From: Diadema setosum
Taxonomy: Eukaryota; Echinodermata; Echinoidea; Diadematoida; Diadematidae
DNA length: 64,000 bases
Assembly: GCA_033980235.1 (NCBI GenBank)
Contig: CM067077.1
Location: 3,833,972 to 3,897,971, forward strand
Direction: 5' to 3'
Below are positions 36,885-50,595 of this stretch, piece after piece (the stretch's first letter is position 1; each line of letters starts with the position of its first letter). Below the pieces are notes generated by a model that saw nothing but the letters and a program-made list of their open reading frames with translations, was not told the DNA's origin and searched no databases. The translations under genes were made by a program, and so were the position numbers.

Positions 36885-36922
36885 TGACAATGACAATGAC
36901 AATGACAATGACAATGACAATG
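36885..36922 (+). repeat. (TGACAA) hexanucleotide repeat
   Basis: Six perfect TGACAA units plus a partial one. It lies about 0.5 kb beyond the HES polyadenylation signal. Confidence 0.9.
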
Positions 36923-37436
36923 AATTTTATTTCTTAAAACGGCCCCTCCCGGGGCATGGAAGAAATACAATGAGTATAAAACACACAATAAAAGAAAAAT
37001 AAATATTTGGCAGTCACAACACATAAATACATGTAATATAATATCGGCAAGATTTAACAACAAATAGAGCACACTGTGCCAACTTGCACACCTCACAGTT
37101 TTGGCACTACTAAAAATGATTCTAGACAAACTTCAACATAATTATCTTACAAAATCTAGACAAATTCTTCAACGTTTTAATACTCTTACTACTAAATAAT
37201 TGATGAAATTTAATAACGTTAGGACAAGAACATCCCACTTGCGCATGCTCAGTACGCTGTAATAAGTTTTGTCTTGATCACCAAAGTAAAATCTGAACAA
37301 ACGAACTTTCGAAGAAATAACAAGCAAAAACAAAAATCAAAATGCATGAACACACAAGGCGAAGGGCAGAGATATAAACTGGGGAACGAATGCCCGGGCT
37401 GATTGTCGCACGGTGCTTTGATGTGGCAATGCATGC

Positions 37437-37475
37437 GTATGATCAGGGAGGTGAGACTCACCTCCCTGGTATGAT
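37437..37475. mobile_element. Mini-hairpin insertion 7 (25 bp, 7-bp direct repeats)
   Basis: GTATGAT at 37437-37443 and 37469-37475 flanks a 25-bp near-continuous palindrome (37444-37468) with 12-bp arms CAGGGAGGTGAG / CTCACCTCCCTG around one base. A related CCACCTCCCTGG lies at 37500 without recognisable flanking repeats. Confidence 0.7.
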
Positions 37476-38407
37476 GCACAGTACGTATGTACAGTGCTTC
37501 CACCTCCCTGGTTTGAACCAGCCGAGGGGACCTCCCCGCTAGAACACATCCCATTGATTTTTGTTTTTTCCGTGGAATGGAAAAGAAAACAACAACAAAA
37601 ACAGCATGAAGATGGGATATATATTGTACATGTACCCGTACTGTAATGATCTATACATGTAAGCCTATTGTGTCGCAGGAATCTATTTCAAGCTCACCGT
37701 TCATGGTTTTCCCGCCAACTTCTTTCTGATCCTGCGGCCCACAGCTGGCAAAAGATGTATACACTGGTTAGTATGTGGCCAATGGGGGCGTACTACAAGA
37801 AATACTGAAAACAAATGTTTTTTCGCCTTCGCAATTACATGGCGGAGATCGCAGTCATACAACAGTCATAGCTCTCATGTTTGATGAACAATGTCGTATC
37901 TGATCTTTGTGTAGTCGGTAAACTGTCATAAAAGCTTCACTTTGTATAAAAAAACAACAACAACTCATCAACAGATGAATAGTCGGTAGGACATGGAAGA
38001 CCAGTGTATTTGGTACAGATGTGGGAACCTATTTGTGTATCTCACACTGGGTTTTAACAAATGAGTTACTAATCATACGAAAGAAAACATTATGAAAATG
38101 AGATCTTGCATTCAACTGTACTTATGAGATTACCACTGAGTAACTGGGTAGAAGTAGAATAGAATAAAGATAACAAATTAACACAAAACAGATGAAATAA
38201 ATAGCACTCCGATGTCTCATAGTGTCGTAATAAATAATACCGAGCTGCGAATGCTCTTGGCAAGTCCTTGGACGGTAACATTGACTGCTCGACAAAGCTG
38301 TGTGGATATTTTCTAATTCAGGTAAAGCCGCATCATTTTAATCCGAAATTAGTCATCCATAACAAAGATGCACACATTTACTGGGAAAGGTATTATGAAA
38401 ATATATT

Positions 38408-38412
<5 letters not shown>

Positions 38413-38439
<27 letters not shown>
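38413..38439. repeat. (GA)n microsatellite
   Basis: About 13 GA units. Similar GA/CT runs occur at 13757-13780, 19561-19586, 45433-45455 (followed by a 12-G run) and 49754-49777. Confidence 0.9.
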
Positions 38440-40266
38440 CCGCGTACATTTCATGGAAATTGCGTGAATGACAGTAACTTACTTTGGATAGAGTGACGAA
38501 GTTTTGGCAGTACAATCCATAACTTTTTTCTTTCTTTCGCTCAGTCTTTCTCAGCATACATTCATCCCCATCTGTTCTCTTATGACACAAACTGACATTT
38601 TTGTGGTTGGTTGAGTGATGGCGCCCTCGGAGAAAAATGATTGGCAGCAATCTGGCGTGACAGGCAAAAAAAAAACAACCTTATGAGTGACTCAGTGGTC
38701 AAACCATAACCTATTTCCAACACGGTTACTTGAATGTCTTTCTCAGTATTTTGGGCAGAAAATAAATGACAAAACGTCAGAGGCCGTCTACGCCGCCACC
38801 TCAATAATTACCTTGCCTCATGCTGGGCGCACGAGCATCATCGTGGGTCACAAGGTGTTTCTTTTTTTTTTTTCATTGTAAGTTGCACTCCCCTTTTAAA
38901 CCCCTTCCCTATTTATACATAGGTTTAGAAGAGTATAAAGAATAAACTATTCGGTGATTATTAACTTTGTCATGTAATCCGTGATCTGTAATTCATTATG
39001 GCTCTTAATGCCTGAGTTTGTTGTAGGAAAATACATACCAATGGTTTTAAAACTTAATTCTCCGTTCACGTTCATAAGTTTGCTATGGAATACTGCATGT
39101 ACCTGAAGCGTACATTTAGCCGATGAAAATACTTGATTTCGAAGATTGTATCGTCATTTTGACTGTATAATATGAGTGTAGCTATAGAGTGTAGTACAAT
39201 AGTCCCTATTGGTCTCGTTCATGTTGGTATTTGCGAATTTCATTGTACATGATCTGCAACCTTTTTTTTTTCCTCAGTCATTGCAAAATGTATCCAAGCT
39301 ATTACAACATCATGAAGGATTGCTTGATTAATAACTGCGAAAAAAAAAAAGCCAGAAGTCGTCTGGCCAAAGGTCATTATACTTCATTAGCTTACATGAC
39401 GTGTCTCCTTTACTTTTGTCCAACACCGACCTGATAATAAAATCACGCTAGCTCATACAACACTAGAAACGTACCACTGTAGAATCCTCCAATAACCTCT
39501 ACCCCTCGCTGAGTGTATGAAAGATATCACACGGATTATTCGAAATTTCAGTGAAAGTGTTCAGTTTTGTCTTTCTTCGCCTAATTTTACACCATCAATT
39601 AAAGGAAAGGTAGGACCCGGAGGAGGCTTGGATGAGGGTTAATAATAGGGTCACTGGCCTCGGGCAAGGACGGGCTAAGCTAGGAGAAAGAAGCCCGCTT
39701 TTAGAGGCAAGGACACGTGTGCTGAGAGTGCAAACACGGCGGCCGGTCATCGCGACTGACCGCCGTCTCTCCGGCCAAATACCAACCAAATGCCGCTAAG
39801 CAATTCAAACAACTTCGTCACGTAAAGTAGACAAGCCACAGAACATGCCACCCATTATCCGCGACACAGATGCATATTTCGTCCCCTTTCCCCTCTTTAA
39901 ACCCTCTTCCTTCATCTGGGATTATTACGCTTTTTAAGATCCAATTTTTCAGTTGTTGTGCATTATTCGACCGGCAGACGGACAGGCCCTAATACTGTAC
40001 GCGGGGTCAAATGGTCATTTGTTTGGTCAGGTGTCGGCGATGGCGTGGTGACCAATCTCCGACGATGTCGCCCAATTTGTTTTCCGCCGAAGTTCAATGT
40101 CACTCGGACCCGGGGTTTCAGTCTGCCCCACAGTAGCGGGAGACGGTCATTTGGTTGCCGACTCGCTTGTGCACTTTATCGGCGGGAAAGAAAATTGTTT
40201 AACCAAACTGTCGACATGTGTGTGAGTGACAGGAGGTCGGGAAGACAGTAGACACAAGCGAGAGGT

Positions 40267-40268
<2 letters not shown>

Positions 40269-40321
<53 letters not shown>

Positions 40322-40495
40322 TATATATATATATATATATATCATATATATATATATTATATTATATATACATATATATATATATATTATATTATATATA
40401 TATATTGTATTATATATATATATATTATATTATATGTATATATTATATTATATATATATGTATATATATATATATTATAAATATATATATATCTG

Positions 40496-40527
<32 letters not shown>
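40269..40527. repeat. (TA)n-rich array
   Basis: About 260 bp almost entirely of TA steps broken by ATT, CAT and TGT interruptions. It is self-complementary and would extrude as cruciforms. The Tyr/Ile-rich reading frame across it is an artefact. Confidence 0.9.
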
Positions 40528-41352
40528 ATACTTTTTATATGTAATTATCATAGTACGCATCTCAAGCAGGTAAAAAGAAAGGGATCGAGAGCGCTATAAA
40601 GACAAGTATTCGTTGAAGGAACTCAAAGGCAATCTATAGGCCTTCCTATGATGTCCCTGTGCAGAACTGCTATACTGCTGTTGACGTAAAGCAGGTGGAT
40701 AGAAAATAATTGGGTAGAGCAGTTATATCTTGAATAGTACAGAGGCAGATTTGTAAATACAGGTCTGGCACAGGGATGTGCAGAACGAACTACACTCATG
40801 CCTCACATATCACTATTACAACACAATGTCACATCACAATGTCATTAAAGTTGACTTTAAAGCTGAAACATAGTACATTTTTTGTATTCGTATACAGTGC
40901 ATAACTGCTCAAAATTCATCTTTTACCCATTCGACTTTGCTTGCAATATATCGGAAAGCTGCTCTACCCAGGAAACTTGTCTGGCTGACGCGATTCGCCG
41001 TAATAATGAGTTGCTTTGTGTACTATTTTGAGATTAAAAGTGTGAAACAATGTCATTCTGTATACTAACTTTTTAGAGGTAATCTTTTTTTTCCATTCTG
41101 ATATCTCAAAACAAATCTAGTAAGGGCTTGCGTGCATGGTTCATTGGAATAAAGGAAGGGTCGATGACGTCATGACCTCATAAAGCGTAGGCGACAGTAT
41201 AGGTTGTCTCGAAGAAAGGGGGCACTGTCGAACAGATATGACTCGTGGAAATACGTACAGAATATCGAGGAATTCAAAAAGGAAAAAAAGACAGTAGTTG
41301 AAAGAGAACATTCATTTCAGTCGAACGATTATAAAATTAATGGTTACATCAT

Positions 41353-41718
41353 TTAAAGGGGATGGTTAGTAACTGATCAGTGGGAATCAGTGGGAATGCT
41401 GGAGGATGATTGTTCCAATCCTTGTGGGATTAATTTAAGAGTATATTATATATTCCATTGTTGTGTGAAAATTATTTGCTTCAGAATGGTCTCATATTCA
41501 AGTAATGTGCATTTTAATGTTTCCAGGTTAGCGTGCCTGGTCAGTGACGGGGCATTAATCTGCACGTTACTTGAATATGAGACCGTTCTGAAGCAAATAA
41601 TTTTCACACAACAGTAAATATATAAGGTACTCTTAAATTAATCCCGCAAGGATTGGAACAATCATCCCTCAGCATTCCCACTGATTCCCACTGATCGGTT
41701 ACTAGCCATCCCTTTTAA
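41353..41718. mobile_element. Fold-back MITE, family A copy 1 (TTAA target)
   Basis: Element 41357-41714 between TTAA at 41353-41356 and 41715-41718. Nearly the whole length is inverted repeat: GATCAGTGGGAATCAGTGGG pairs with its complement at the far end, and ATATGAGACCGTTCTGAAGC with the inner left arm. The short loop lies near 41525-41560. Non-coding; possibly Kolobok-derived. Confidence 0.8.
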
Positions 41719-42286
41719 CTAGTTCAAGTTAGAACGAAGAAGAGTTTGAATGCACCGATCTGGGCATAACAATATAATGGAGTGCGCTCATGGCCGTAGA
41801 GGGAGTTTTTTTTTTCATCTAAAATTTGTATCATCTGGATCCCGACGACTCTGCTCCCGAAGCAATGAAGGTAACGCCTAAGTATACAGAATGAATAATC
41901 CCCTAACCTTGAAGTATATACTTCTCAGCTGTCCGTATATATAACAACGAGCAAAACTGAGGCAGTGTTATAAAAAAAGGAGGTTAATAGGATTGCGCCG
42001 CACATTGTTCAATTTACAGAACCTCACAAATCTCACGCCCAGTATTTGTTTGAATTTTGAAGTCGACACAGAAATTATTGGTTGAAATATAAGATACTGG
42101 GTCACGTGTTCGCAGCTAAAACTGGCGATTTAATGCTGGGTGTAGCATTCGAAATATTAGCTGCCAAGAGCAAATAAATTAGTGGTAATCCAATTCGAGC
42201 TGTGACCAAACTCTTTCGAGTGTTTCGGCATCTTCAAAACAATCAAGCCACTTTTGAAACGTCTGGACATTTTCATGGGCGAGTCT

Positions 42287-42328
42287 AGAAAACCATAGAG
42301 CTACTGTTTAGTTGCTCCATGAGAAAAC
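42287..42328. mobile_element. Mini-hairpin insertion 8 (degenerate, 28 bp)
   Basis: AGAAAAC at 42287-42293 and 42322-42328 flanks a 28-bp insert beginning CATAGAGCTAC and ending TTGCTCCATG. The arms have mismatches but the flanking 7-mers are identical; an older copy of the CATGGAGCTAC type. Confidence 0.6.
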
Positions 42329-44299
42329 CACACGGAAGTAGATTTGAAGGGCTCCCCATTTGCTGTACAAACAGACATTACAGAAAATTGACGCGCGATT
42401 CGATTGAAATATGATTTCCTTTACGTCTGGCACATTAAGGAAGCATTGAACTGCTCAGGAGCCAACTGCAAGACAGACGGCTTAATAGCGAAGGATCAGG
42501 CAATAAGTATAAAAGCGCCATGCCTAAAAGGAGCAACCGCTGAGACCTTGGAATTGAAATTATGTCGTCTTATCCAGTGAACCTGAACATGAGACAAATA
42601 ATAGTATGAAGAAAATGCTTGCTAACAGAAATCCTACACATCCAGAAACTTTAGGAAATTCCCGGTAGATGGATAACAAACAGACAATACGATTACACTT
42701 CTGAATGAGCCTTACACGTTTGTTTTGTTTTTCCCCCACGAACCCATGTTCATTCTAAAGGCTCAGATAAGCGAGAAGACCACAAACCCTACACTTCGCG
42801 TTCCCATGTGTTTCCGAAATATGCTGGCTGGTTATGTTTATCTGTGATTCTATAGCGAATGTGTTTGGTGCACACCACGTGCTGTGGGGTACAACACCTT
42901 CTTTACTTGTACCGTGCTGTATACTCAGTCCACAAGTTTGTTTCTGTACCCATTTTGACGAAATAAAGCCGTACATAGATTGTGCAGCCGTACATAGACT
43001 GTGCTGCATTGTGGACCCTACGAGATAACTTTCGTTAGGAAGCGCACAAAAACAAGCAAACATGCAAACGCACACACACACACACACACACGCACACAAC
43101 CATGAAAGGGAAGGGGGAACAATGAAGTAATTTAATGCACTATGAATATTTCTCATTGGTTATTAATTCGATAATAATTAGTTTGATGATTATCACATCA
43201 CAATTTCGATGACTCCATTCCTAACTTTGCAATAGTGACTTAAAAGTGAACAACAACAATGACAATGAAGTAAACGCCATGGGCGGAATAGCACTGTATT
43301 TTCACAGATAAGCAGAACAAAGAACAATGTCTCGTTCTTCTTTAGAATGTAGAAGGTCACGGTATTAGTCAAATAACCGTTTCTTCTATACAGCACTATG
43401 AGCTACACATTGTACGTGAACCAGCCAGTTTACTTGATAACGACTCACAGTTTAACACATTAACCTTTATACCACTCCATCGCTTCGTGTCCTTCGACCT
43501 TGTTGGAAATTCCTAACCGTAATTCGCTTTTATTCGAATTCCTGTGATATTACATGTTTTGCTATCCAGCATTTCTAATTTTAGTCGACTTTTGCAGACG
43601 CATTTCCAAGTGGACACGGAATTGACAATTATTACCGAGGACGACATATAGACACATTGTACAAGGTCCTACACACTGTATTGCTACACAAAGACTTTTT
43701 TTTTTGTCAGGACGACTGTGAAGATAATAGGTTATTCATCTTTAATGGAGCTGATATAATCATATATTATGACGGAATCAATGAGAAGATACAAAGACAT
43801 CCCGAGCAATCAGGGTGTTAAATAGAAGCTATCTTCTTCATTCTTCCGCTTTTAAAAGGAGAGGAGGCAAATGTGAGGTTAATAAGTGCTTCTTCACAAC
43901 TTCACACGGCAGTGAACGCGGCCATGTCCTTCTCACTGCAAAAGGACGATGGAGAACAAAAGTCCTTCCGTAACACCTAAAACAAAGAGCCGTACCCACG
44001 GTGTACGTCTGACACAAAGGAAGGACTAGATATACGCCATCCTCATCCCCTTGAAACTCGCCTGCATCCCGCCACAGATTTTGGCTTTCCGATCGCTGGC
44101 AAGATATCGACAGTCCGGTTTCAATAAAGGAAAAGTGAGCGAGTCGAAGGGGAAAGCAACCTAATATCCTGGGAAGAATGTTTATCCAGCCACAAAAGGG
44201 ACAAGGCTAAAATTTCTAGGGTAAGTAAAGCCTTACAAAAAGAATTTTTTTGCGACGGTTTGTACTCCCCGGCAGGGCCCCCTCACCACGTGAATTACG

Positions 44300-44490
44300 C
44301 CATTGTGTATTTTGCGTGCCTATGCAACGATCGCTTCTGCAGGTGCAATGCACCTGTTTGTCAATCCAAACTTGGCGCGTGCGGGACGCGTGAATCCCGA
44401 CGCTTCTGATTGGCTCCTCGCACGTGTCACTGAATTGGATTGGCCTATTCCTCCAATCACACCCGCTCATTGGCTAATTCAATTTTAACG
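44300..44490. promoter_or_regulatory. CCAAT-box cluster with CpG-rich flank and E-box palindrome
   Basis: Five CCAAT/ATTGG motifs lie within 65 bp (44409, 44434, 44439, 44453, 44469), preceded by a perfect 17-bp palindrome made of two E-boxes (CAGGTGCA A TGCACCTG, 44340-44356) and a CACGTG at 44421. The segment is clearly more GC-rich than its surroundings. It looks like an enhancer or the promoter of an unrecognised transcript, about 9.4 kb downstream of HES. No coding exon was recognised nearby. Confidence 0.4.
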
Positions 44491-45432
44491 ACGCGCGTTG
44501 ACCACACGAGTCAAAATTCCTTTATTCAAAGCCCTCTGTTTCAGGTTCATTATGTATACAATAAGAAAGAGGATTCTTTGTTTGACGAAGCTGCCCGTTA
44601 GGATATTTTGCGCCAGGTGTAACTTGAGGATTTCTTGTAACCTACCCATTTCTCTATCTCTCTCTCTCTCTTTCATTTTTCCTGTTTCTTTTTTCTTTCT
44701 TTTTGTTACAATTCAACTCCAATTAACCAACTTCCAGACATGAGCAAACATCGTACTGTGCCACACATTCATCGCAGAGTAAACTTCTTCGCAGATTCTA
44801 AAACCTCGTGATAGTCGGTGAAGTAGTAGCAGTTGATTTCATCAAAATACATCATAAAATTATGCACATTGGCCTAGTATAAAAGAGCAGAGTAGATATT
44901 AAAAAGCAAAATACGTTGCTGAACTCTGATATATCCAACCTCCACCCTCCATCTCTCTCTCTCTCTCTTTTACGAGAATGACCCAGTAACTCTACTTGTC
45001 CATGTCATTCTTCCTTTTGTGATTCCGTTCTGTTATGATAAGTTTGATAATTGTGTCGAGGATCACGCCTTTGTAGCATCGCTTCTAATGCGGAGTGATA
45101 ACAATAAGGGTTGAAAGACAGTGGAAATTCAGAAATGGGATGAATACCTGCTTGTCTGCCTTTCTTCCCACGGTGGCACGTTGCTGCATTTTTTTTTACT
45201 GCAATTTTGGTTGCTTGTTCGATTGCAGGCACGCAGCTCATGAAGAGAATTGTGTCATTTTCACCGTGGCTATCTTTAGTCATATCCCCTCCTTTTGTCT
45301 GTCTTTTTTGCCGAGGAATGTGTTAGCGTGTTTTGTCGCAAACTTGCAACTCCATCTAGTGTGCATGAAAACGAAGACGAAACCGTGCCATGCATTGAAT
45401 CACACTTGAAGAAAGACGGAGAGAAGAGATAA

Positions 45433-45466
<34 letters not shown>

Positions 45467-46022
45467 GCTGAAAGACAAGGTAGGCAAAAAAAAATACAAA
45501 ATAAAATCTGTAGAGAAGAAGACAAAAATCGCAGTGCATTGACTTGAGTCTACTCATTGACATACTGTGGCGTAACTTATGAAAGGCGAATATTCTCCAC
45601 CCTTGTAAATCGTCGCTGAGCAAATCCAATCGCGTTTGATGTGGTGATAATCTGTTTAATCGCAGCGATAATGACATTTGTTGCCGAGTATGATACGTGC
45701 AGGTTTGATATGTAATCAGCCGCCGCCTAATCGTTACGCAATTTATTTGCATTTCCCACAAAACCCGGTGTCTGAAGCAAGATCAATGCCCTTCTGCAAT
45801 TTCAAGAAACTATAATAGGCACGAAGGAACGAGCCAAGAACGACTGAGAGAATTTTCAAAAGATGGTTAGAATGTCAGAAAGGCTGCATAATTATGAATT
45901 CTCTGTTCATGACATACTCAAAACAGGTGCTGTATTAAGACTAGCATATCATTCTTCATCAGTTGTCTCGAAGAACGAAGAAATGTGGAATCTAATTAAT
46001 GACAGTGCACATAAGCTTTCGC

Positions 46023-46425
46023 TTCAAAGGAATGGTATAGTATTGGTTGAGATGAGGATTGAGTTTTTAATTTTTTGCAAGATACCGATCAAGAAACCAC
46101 TTATGAAATGTGACAGAGCACACCATATACCAAGAGATACTAAAGGTTTATTTGCTGAAAATCGGTTTTGAAATGGCTGAGATATCCAAAAACGAGGTTA
46201 AACAAAGCGATCTCATGCTAAAGGTGAGTCCCGATTTTTATTAGGATCCCCTATGTTTTAGATATCTCAGCCATTTCAAAACCAAATTTTCTCAAATAAA
46301 CTGACTCCCTCTTAGAATTAGATGTTCTTCCATATTTCGAAAGAGGTTTCTCATTATCTCAACAAAAAAAAAAAAAGCTGTAAACCTGAAGCCTCATCTC
46401 AACCAAAACTATATCATCCCTTTAA
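46023..46425. mobile_element. Fold-back MITE, family B copy 3
   Basis: Element 46027-46421 with ends AAGGAATGGTATAGTATTGG and the inverted counterpart ending ATCATCCCTTTAA. The right target is TTAA (46422-46425) and the left is degenerate TTCA. More diverged than copies 1 and 5, with a poly-A insertion near 46365. Confidence 0.75.
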
Positions 46426-48985
46426 AACGTGTTGATGGGCTGCAGAGAACATTTTTAAAGATGTGTAATTCAACATGGCTTTGTTTGACCCTAATTTTTA
46501 TATCAAGGTATTGTGGGGTTACAAGCAAACTGAGGTTTTACATCGTGTTAAAGATGGAGATCACAAAGTGAAAAATGAAATGTGCCCGGAAACTAGACTA
46601 AATAGAATTATAGAACGTGTGAAGCCAAATACATTTTGTAGACAGCAAAGGCAAACTAAAGGAGGGATTTGAGCCGAAATTCTTTTAGATGCATTGCGGA
46701 AAGTACTACAAACTTTTCAACGTATTTGATTTGAGATTTTAAAAAAGTACATTAAATACTACAATATTATTGACATCAAAAACTGTCTTGAATGGAGGCC
46801 AGAAGGATCTATAGAGGTAAGCGACCGATCAAGGTAAATTGTTGACCCTATATCACGCATTCCTGTCCGTTGATAAAATACTGAGTTTTCTTATAACAAA
46901 TCGCATTGTCCGATCAAATCAAAATCAACTAATCCCCATTCAATAGTCCATGAACTGTATAAGAATTGATACTGTACTGGAAGAGATTGAGACGTTGCGC
47001 CAAACCTCCAAATAAGAATTGAAGTTATGTCATTGAAAGGTATGCCACTGAATGCCGTATTTTCTGTATCAAAATCACGCTGAATAAGCATATTACTTAT
47101 TTGCGTTTATGTCCGAAACAACATTAATATATAGATCGATGGATTTTCACAAGACTTCTGGTTTCATGTTAACGCAAACCTTATCGCAGCATATGACCGA
47201 TTAATTTTTAGATATCTTGACGGACTAGATTTGCTGCATCTAGACGAACTTTGTACGGGCGCTAAAGAACAATAGAAACATTTGTTTGGAAAATTATGAC
47301 GTCACTATCTAGACATCTTTAAAAAAAAAATAGAAAAAAAAAAAAGAATAATAACCTGTCCAGCTAACCGTTTCTGTTATGGTTTATTCCGACATTCTCG
47401 TCTATGAGAAACTTGAATACTGCAAATCCAGCCTTTCATACACTTGATTTTCTGAAGCATATTCACATCGATTTTAACAGCAATGGTTTCATTTTTCACA
47501 CAAAATTGGGGACGCTTTTAATGATTTAAGTCGGACGATGAAGTCCCTTTTGTGGTTTTCGTTTTTCAATTAAAAGCATTGGCAATTATTTCCATCATCA
47601 TCATTACTATCAATTTGTTTTTCTAAATTTCATTCTATACTTCGTTGTCTCTTTTTTACGCCGGCTCAAGGACTAAAAAAGGAGAGATTCCGAAATATCA
47701 ATTTTTAATATATTAAGTAATGTAGCTGTGGTGATGTGAGTCTCGGACATGCACCCTTCACTTTATTTTGTGAGCGCAGAGTTTGTGCCTTTTCCTGTAC
47801 CTGAAGGATCTGCCGCCACAGGCGCTCACGACCTAAAAACCCCTCCTGTTGTCAAGTCACATCAACAGTTGGCTCCAAAAAGACAAACTAGTTGGCTTAA
47901 AGATGGAACCGCTGCGAGAGGATCAATCTCCCATATCAACAGACAAGTCTTTACCTCTTTGTATTGCCTAGATGGGGCGTGTACACCGCTAACCGTTTTT
48001 ACCGGTAAAGCCTTTAGTTGGTAAGCAGCGATTAGGAGCAGGGAGGCGCCGAAGAGTTGAGTGGAAACCGGGACCTCAGATCAATCGCAAAGTCTTCTCC
48101 GACAATCACGTGACAATGGCAAAGAACTTCGACAAACCAGTCAGTCTGTTAGTCTGTTTGCTAGTCGTAACTTTGCCACGTGTCCTAGTCATTTTGATTG
48201 TACCGTCATGCCGTTGTACATCTCGATTCTGAGAAATATTCACAGAGGATGCCCCCCCTTTTTTTTTTACTCTGTAACAAAAATCAAAGAATGTGCAAAT
48301 TCGTAATTTAATCCATTTGTCCGCAATACACCGTTTTGTCACTTCGAATCATAATTGATCATTGAGTTGACTGACCAGAATTGAATATCTATTGTCTGGT
48401 TATTGATTTATCGTTATTGTTTTTCACCTCAATGGTTGCATAAGAGGTTCACAAGTTATACAGGACCTTGATAGTGATGATAACATCAAAGCCATCTTTC
48501 AACTTCAGTTAGCCTCCATTTTAAAGGGATATTTCGGACGATTTTCATAATTTTACGTCATGCAGTACATAAATCGACAGCTTCATGAATATATTTATGG
48601 ATTTTTTTTTTTGGTTCTTGAGCAGAGAAATAATATTTTTAAAAACCTTAAACAAATTACTCTGAACAATGATAACATAGGAGGTTCACATATTTCAGAA
48701 ATGTAGCAGTGTAATTCCATTACAATACCACTTGCTTGCAAGTTCACCTTTGTATAATCCATGCATGCCTTAATTCTTTTGTTCTGCTCCCTTGAGCCCC
48801 AACTCATGCATTCTCATGGTGAATCTGCCATGTCATCATCATTGTTCATTGCAAGTTGTTATAGATTTCGAAAACATTCTTATTCTTCATCCCAATCATC
48901 ATAAATCCTGAAACTCTGTACTCAGTATAACTGATTTATAGTTGTTCAAATTTAAAAAAATCTGAAAATCATCCGGAGGTCTCCT

Positions 48986-49350
48986 TTAAAGGGGAAGGCT
49001 AGTAACTGATCAGTGGGAATCAGTGGAAATGCTGGGAGGTGATTGTTCCGATCCTTATGGGATTCATTCAAGAGTTCATTGTATATCTATTGTTGTGTGA
49101 AAATGATTTGCTTCAGAAAGGTCTCATATTCAAGTAATGTGCAGATTAATGCTCCGTCACTGACCAGGGACGCTAACCTGGAAGCATTTAACTGCACATT
49201 ACTTGAATATGAGACCATTCTGAAGCAAATCATTTTCACACAACAATAGATATACAATGAACTCTTGAATGAATCCCATAAAGATTGGAACAATCATCTC
49301 CCAGCATTTCCACTGATTCCCACTGATCAGTTACTAGCCTTCCCCTTTAA
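48986..49350. mobile_element. Fold-back MITE, family A copy 2
   Basis: Element 48990-49346 (357 bp) with TTAA at 48986-48989 and 49347-49350. Arms correspond to those of copy 1. Short frames on both strands are mirror images produced by the palindrome, not genes. Confidence 0.8.
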
Positions 49351-49992
49351 CATATTTCACATTTTCTATCCGTACTTTCAGTCTCTTCGCCGCTCTCTAG
49401 CGTGACATCCTCTTATAACCATCGGAATAACGAACTTTCGGCATGACGAACTGTAATCGTAATCGCTGCTATCCTAAATCTAGCCAGCTGATCAGATCTA
49501 GCTTTCCTCAATGACAAGACATAGGGAAGACTAAATCAGTATTTGAATAAGGCATTGCGCAAGACAACAATTCAGTTGCATTGTTACGAAGACTATGTCG
49601 GGCGTTGAACTTCGAGCAAAGAATGGAGAATGTCAGATTTAATTACACAAAGCACCTGCATGATGTAGCCAATGACAGACGATACTCTCCCTCAACACAA
49701 AAACAAAACGAACACACAATAACACAAAAGCATGTATATTCCCTTTTTTTTTAGAGAGAGAGAGAGAGAGAGAGAGTGGACTCTGTAGATTCAATTCAAT
49801 TCAATTCAGACTTTTCGTGCAATATGATATGTTGCATAAAGTCGGTTAATTGAACTCGAGGCAATCAACCGGCGACTTATATTCTATAATGCCTTTCGTT
49901 TTGTTTTCCTTCACTGTACAGCGGCAAAACACTTCCTTTTGGGCAAATCTAAGTGCAAAGGACGTGGATTTATAGCTGTAATGGTACTTCTG

Positions 49993-50387
49993 AAAGGGAC
50001 TGTACAGTACTGGTTGAGGTGAGGATTCAGCTTGTAACGTTTTGCGATATACCTAGAAACTACTCTATATGAACCGCTAAAGGGCATACAATTCCAAGGG
50101 GAATCAAAAGTCTATTTGATGAAAATCGGTTTTGAAATTACTGAGATATCCAAAAACAAGGAAAAACAAAGAGATTCTAATAAAAGTCGTGGCATGTCAA
50201 TTTTATTGGGATCGCAGTTTTGGATATCTCAGCCATTTCAAGGCCAATTTTCTCCAAATAAACGTTGAAACCTTCTTGAAACTAAATGTTCTTTCATATT
50301 TCATAAGAGGTTTCTCATTACCTCACAAAAAAAAAAATGTTATAAACTTGAATCCTCACCTCAACCAATACTGTACAGTCCCTTTAA
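49993..50387. mobile_element. Fold-back MITE, family B copy 4
   Basis: Ends AAGGGACTGTACAGTACTGG (left) and CAGTCCCTTTAA (right). The right TTAA is intact at 50384-50387; the left target has decayed. Same internal inverted arms as the other family B members. Confidence 0.75.
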
Positions 50388-50595
50388 ATGTCCCTTAGCT
50401 TTTAAGACCATGTTCCAGTAAACAACCTTATTAATAAAAAGAAAACAGAAACTATTGTATTGCTGAATGTTTTTGTCTCTCATCCATTCGAATATCATAT
50501 TTCACTTCACAGCACAGTTTTAAAACAAGTTTTTAAATTGACCCACCATGAGTCTCAACACTGCCGCTGAATTACAGCCGCCATGTTATCATGGG

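Larger units (their letters stand above)
36371..41352. other. Geneless stretch downstream of HES
   Basis: Contains GAGAACGGTTTCA (36387-36399) with its inverted copy at about 36448-36460, mini-hairpin 7, GA and TA arrays, and a GC-richer patch at 39600-40230 with no recognisable exon. Confidence 0.5.
41719..48985. other. Geneless stretch
   Basis: Apart from one mini-hairpin, one family B MITE, the CCAAT cluster and short CA/GA runs, nothing is recognised. The frame at 45863-46171 runs into the MITE and is considered spurious. Confidence 0.5.

Noticed and set aside
37494..37552. CCACCTCCCTGG at 37500 and GGGGACCTCCCC near 37537 as further mini-hairpins
   Set aside because: Stem fragments resemble the family but lack paired arms and flanking direct repeats.
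40226..40480. Tyr/Ile-rich reading frame
   Set aside because: Translation of a TA microsatellite.
41390..49293. Similar short proteins at 41390-41617, 49043-49249 and 49087-49293
   Set aside because: These are translations of fold-back MITE family A arms; similarity reflects the repeat, not a gene family.
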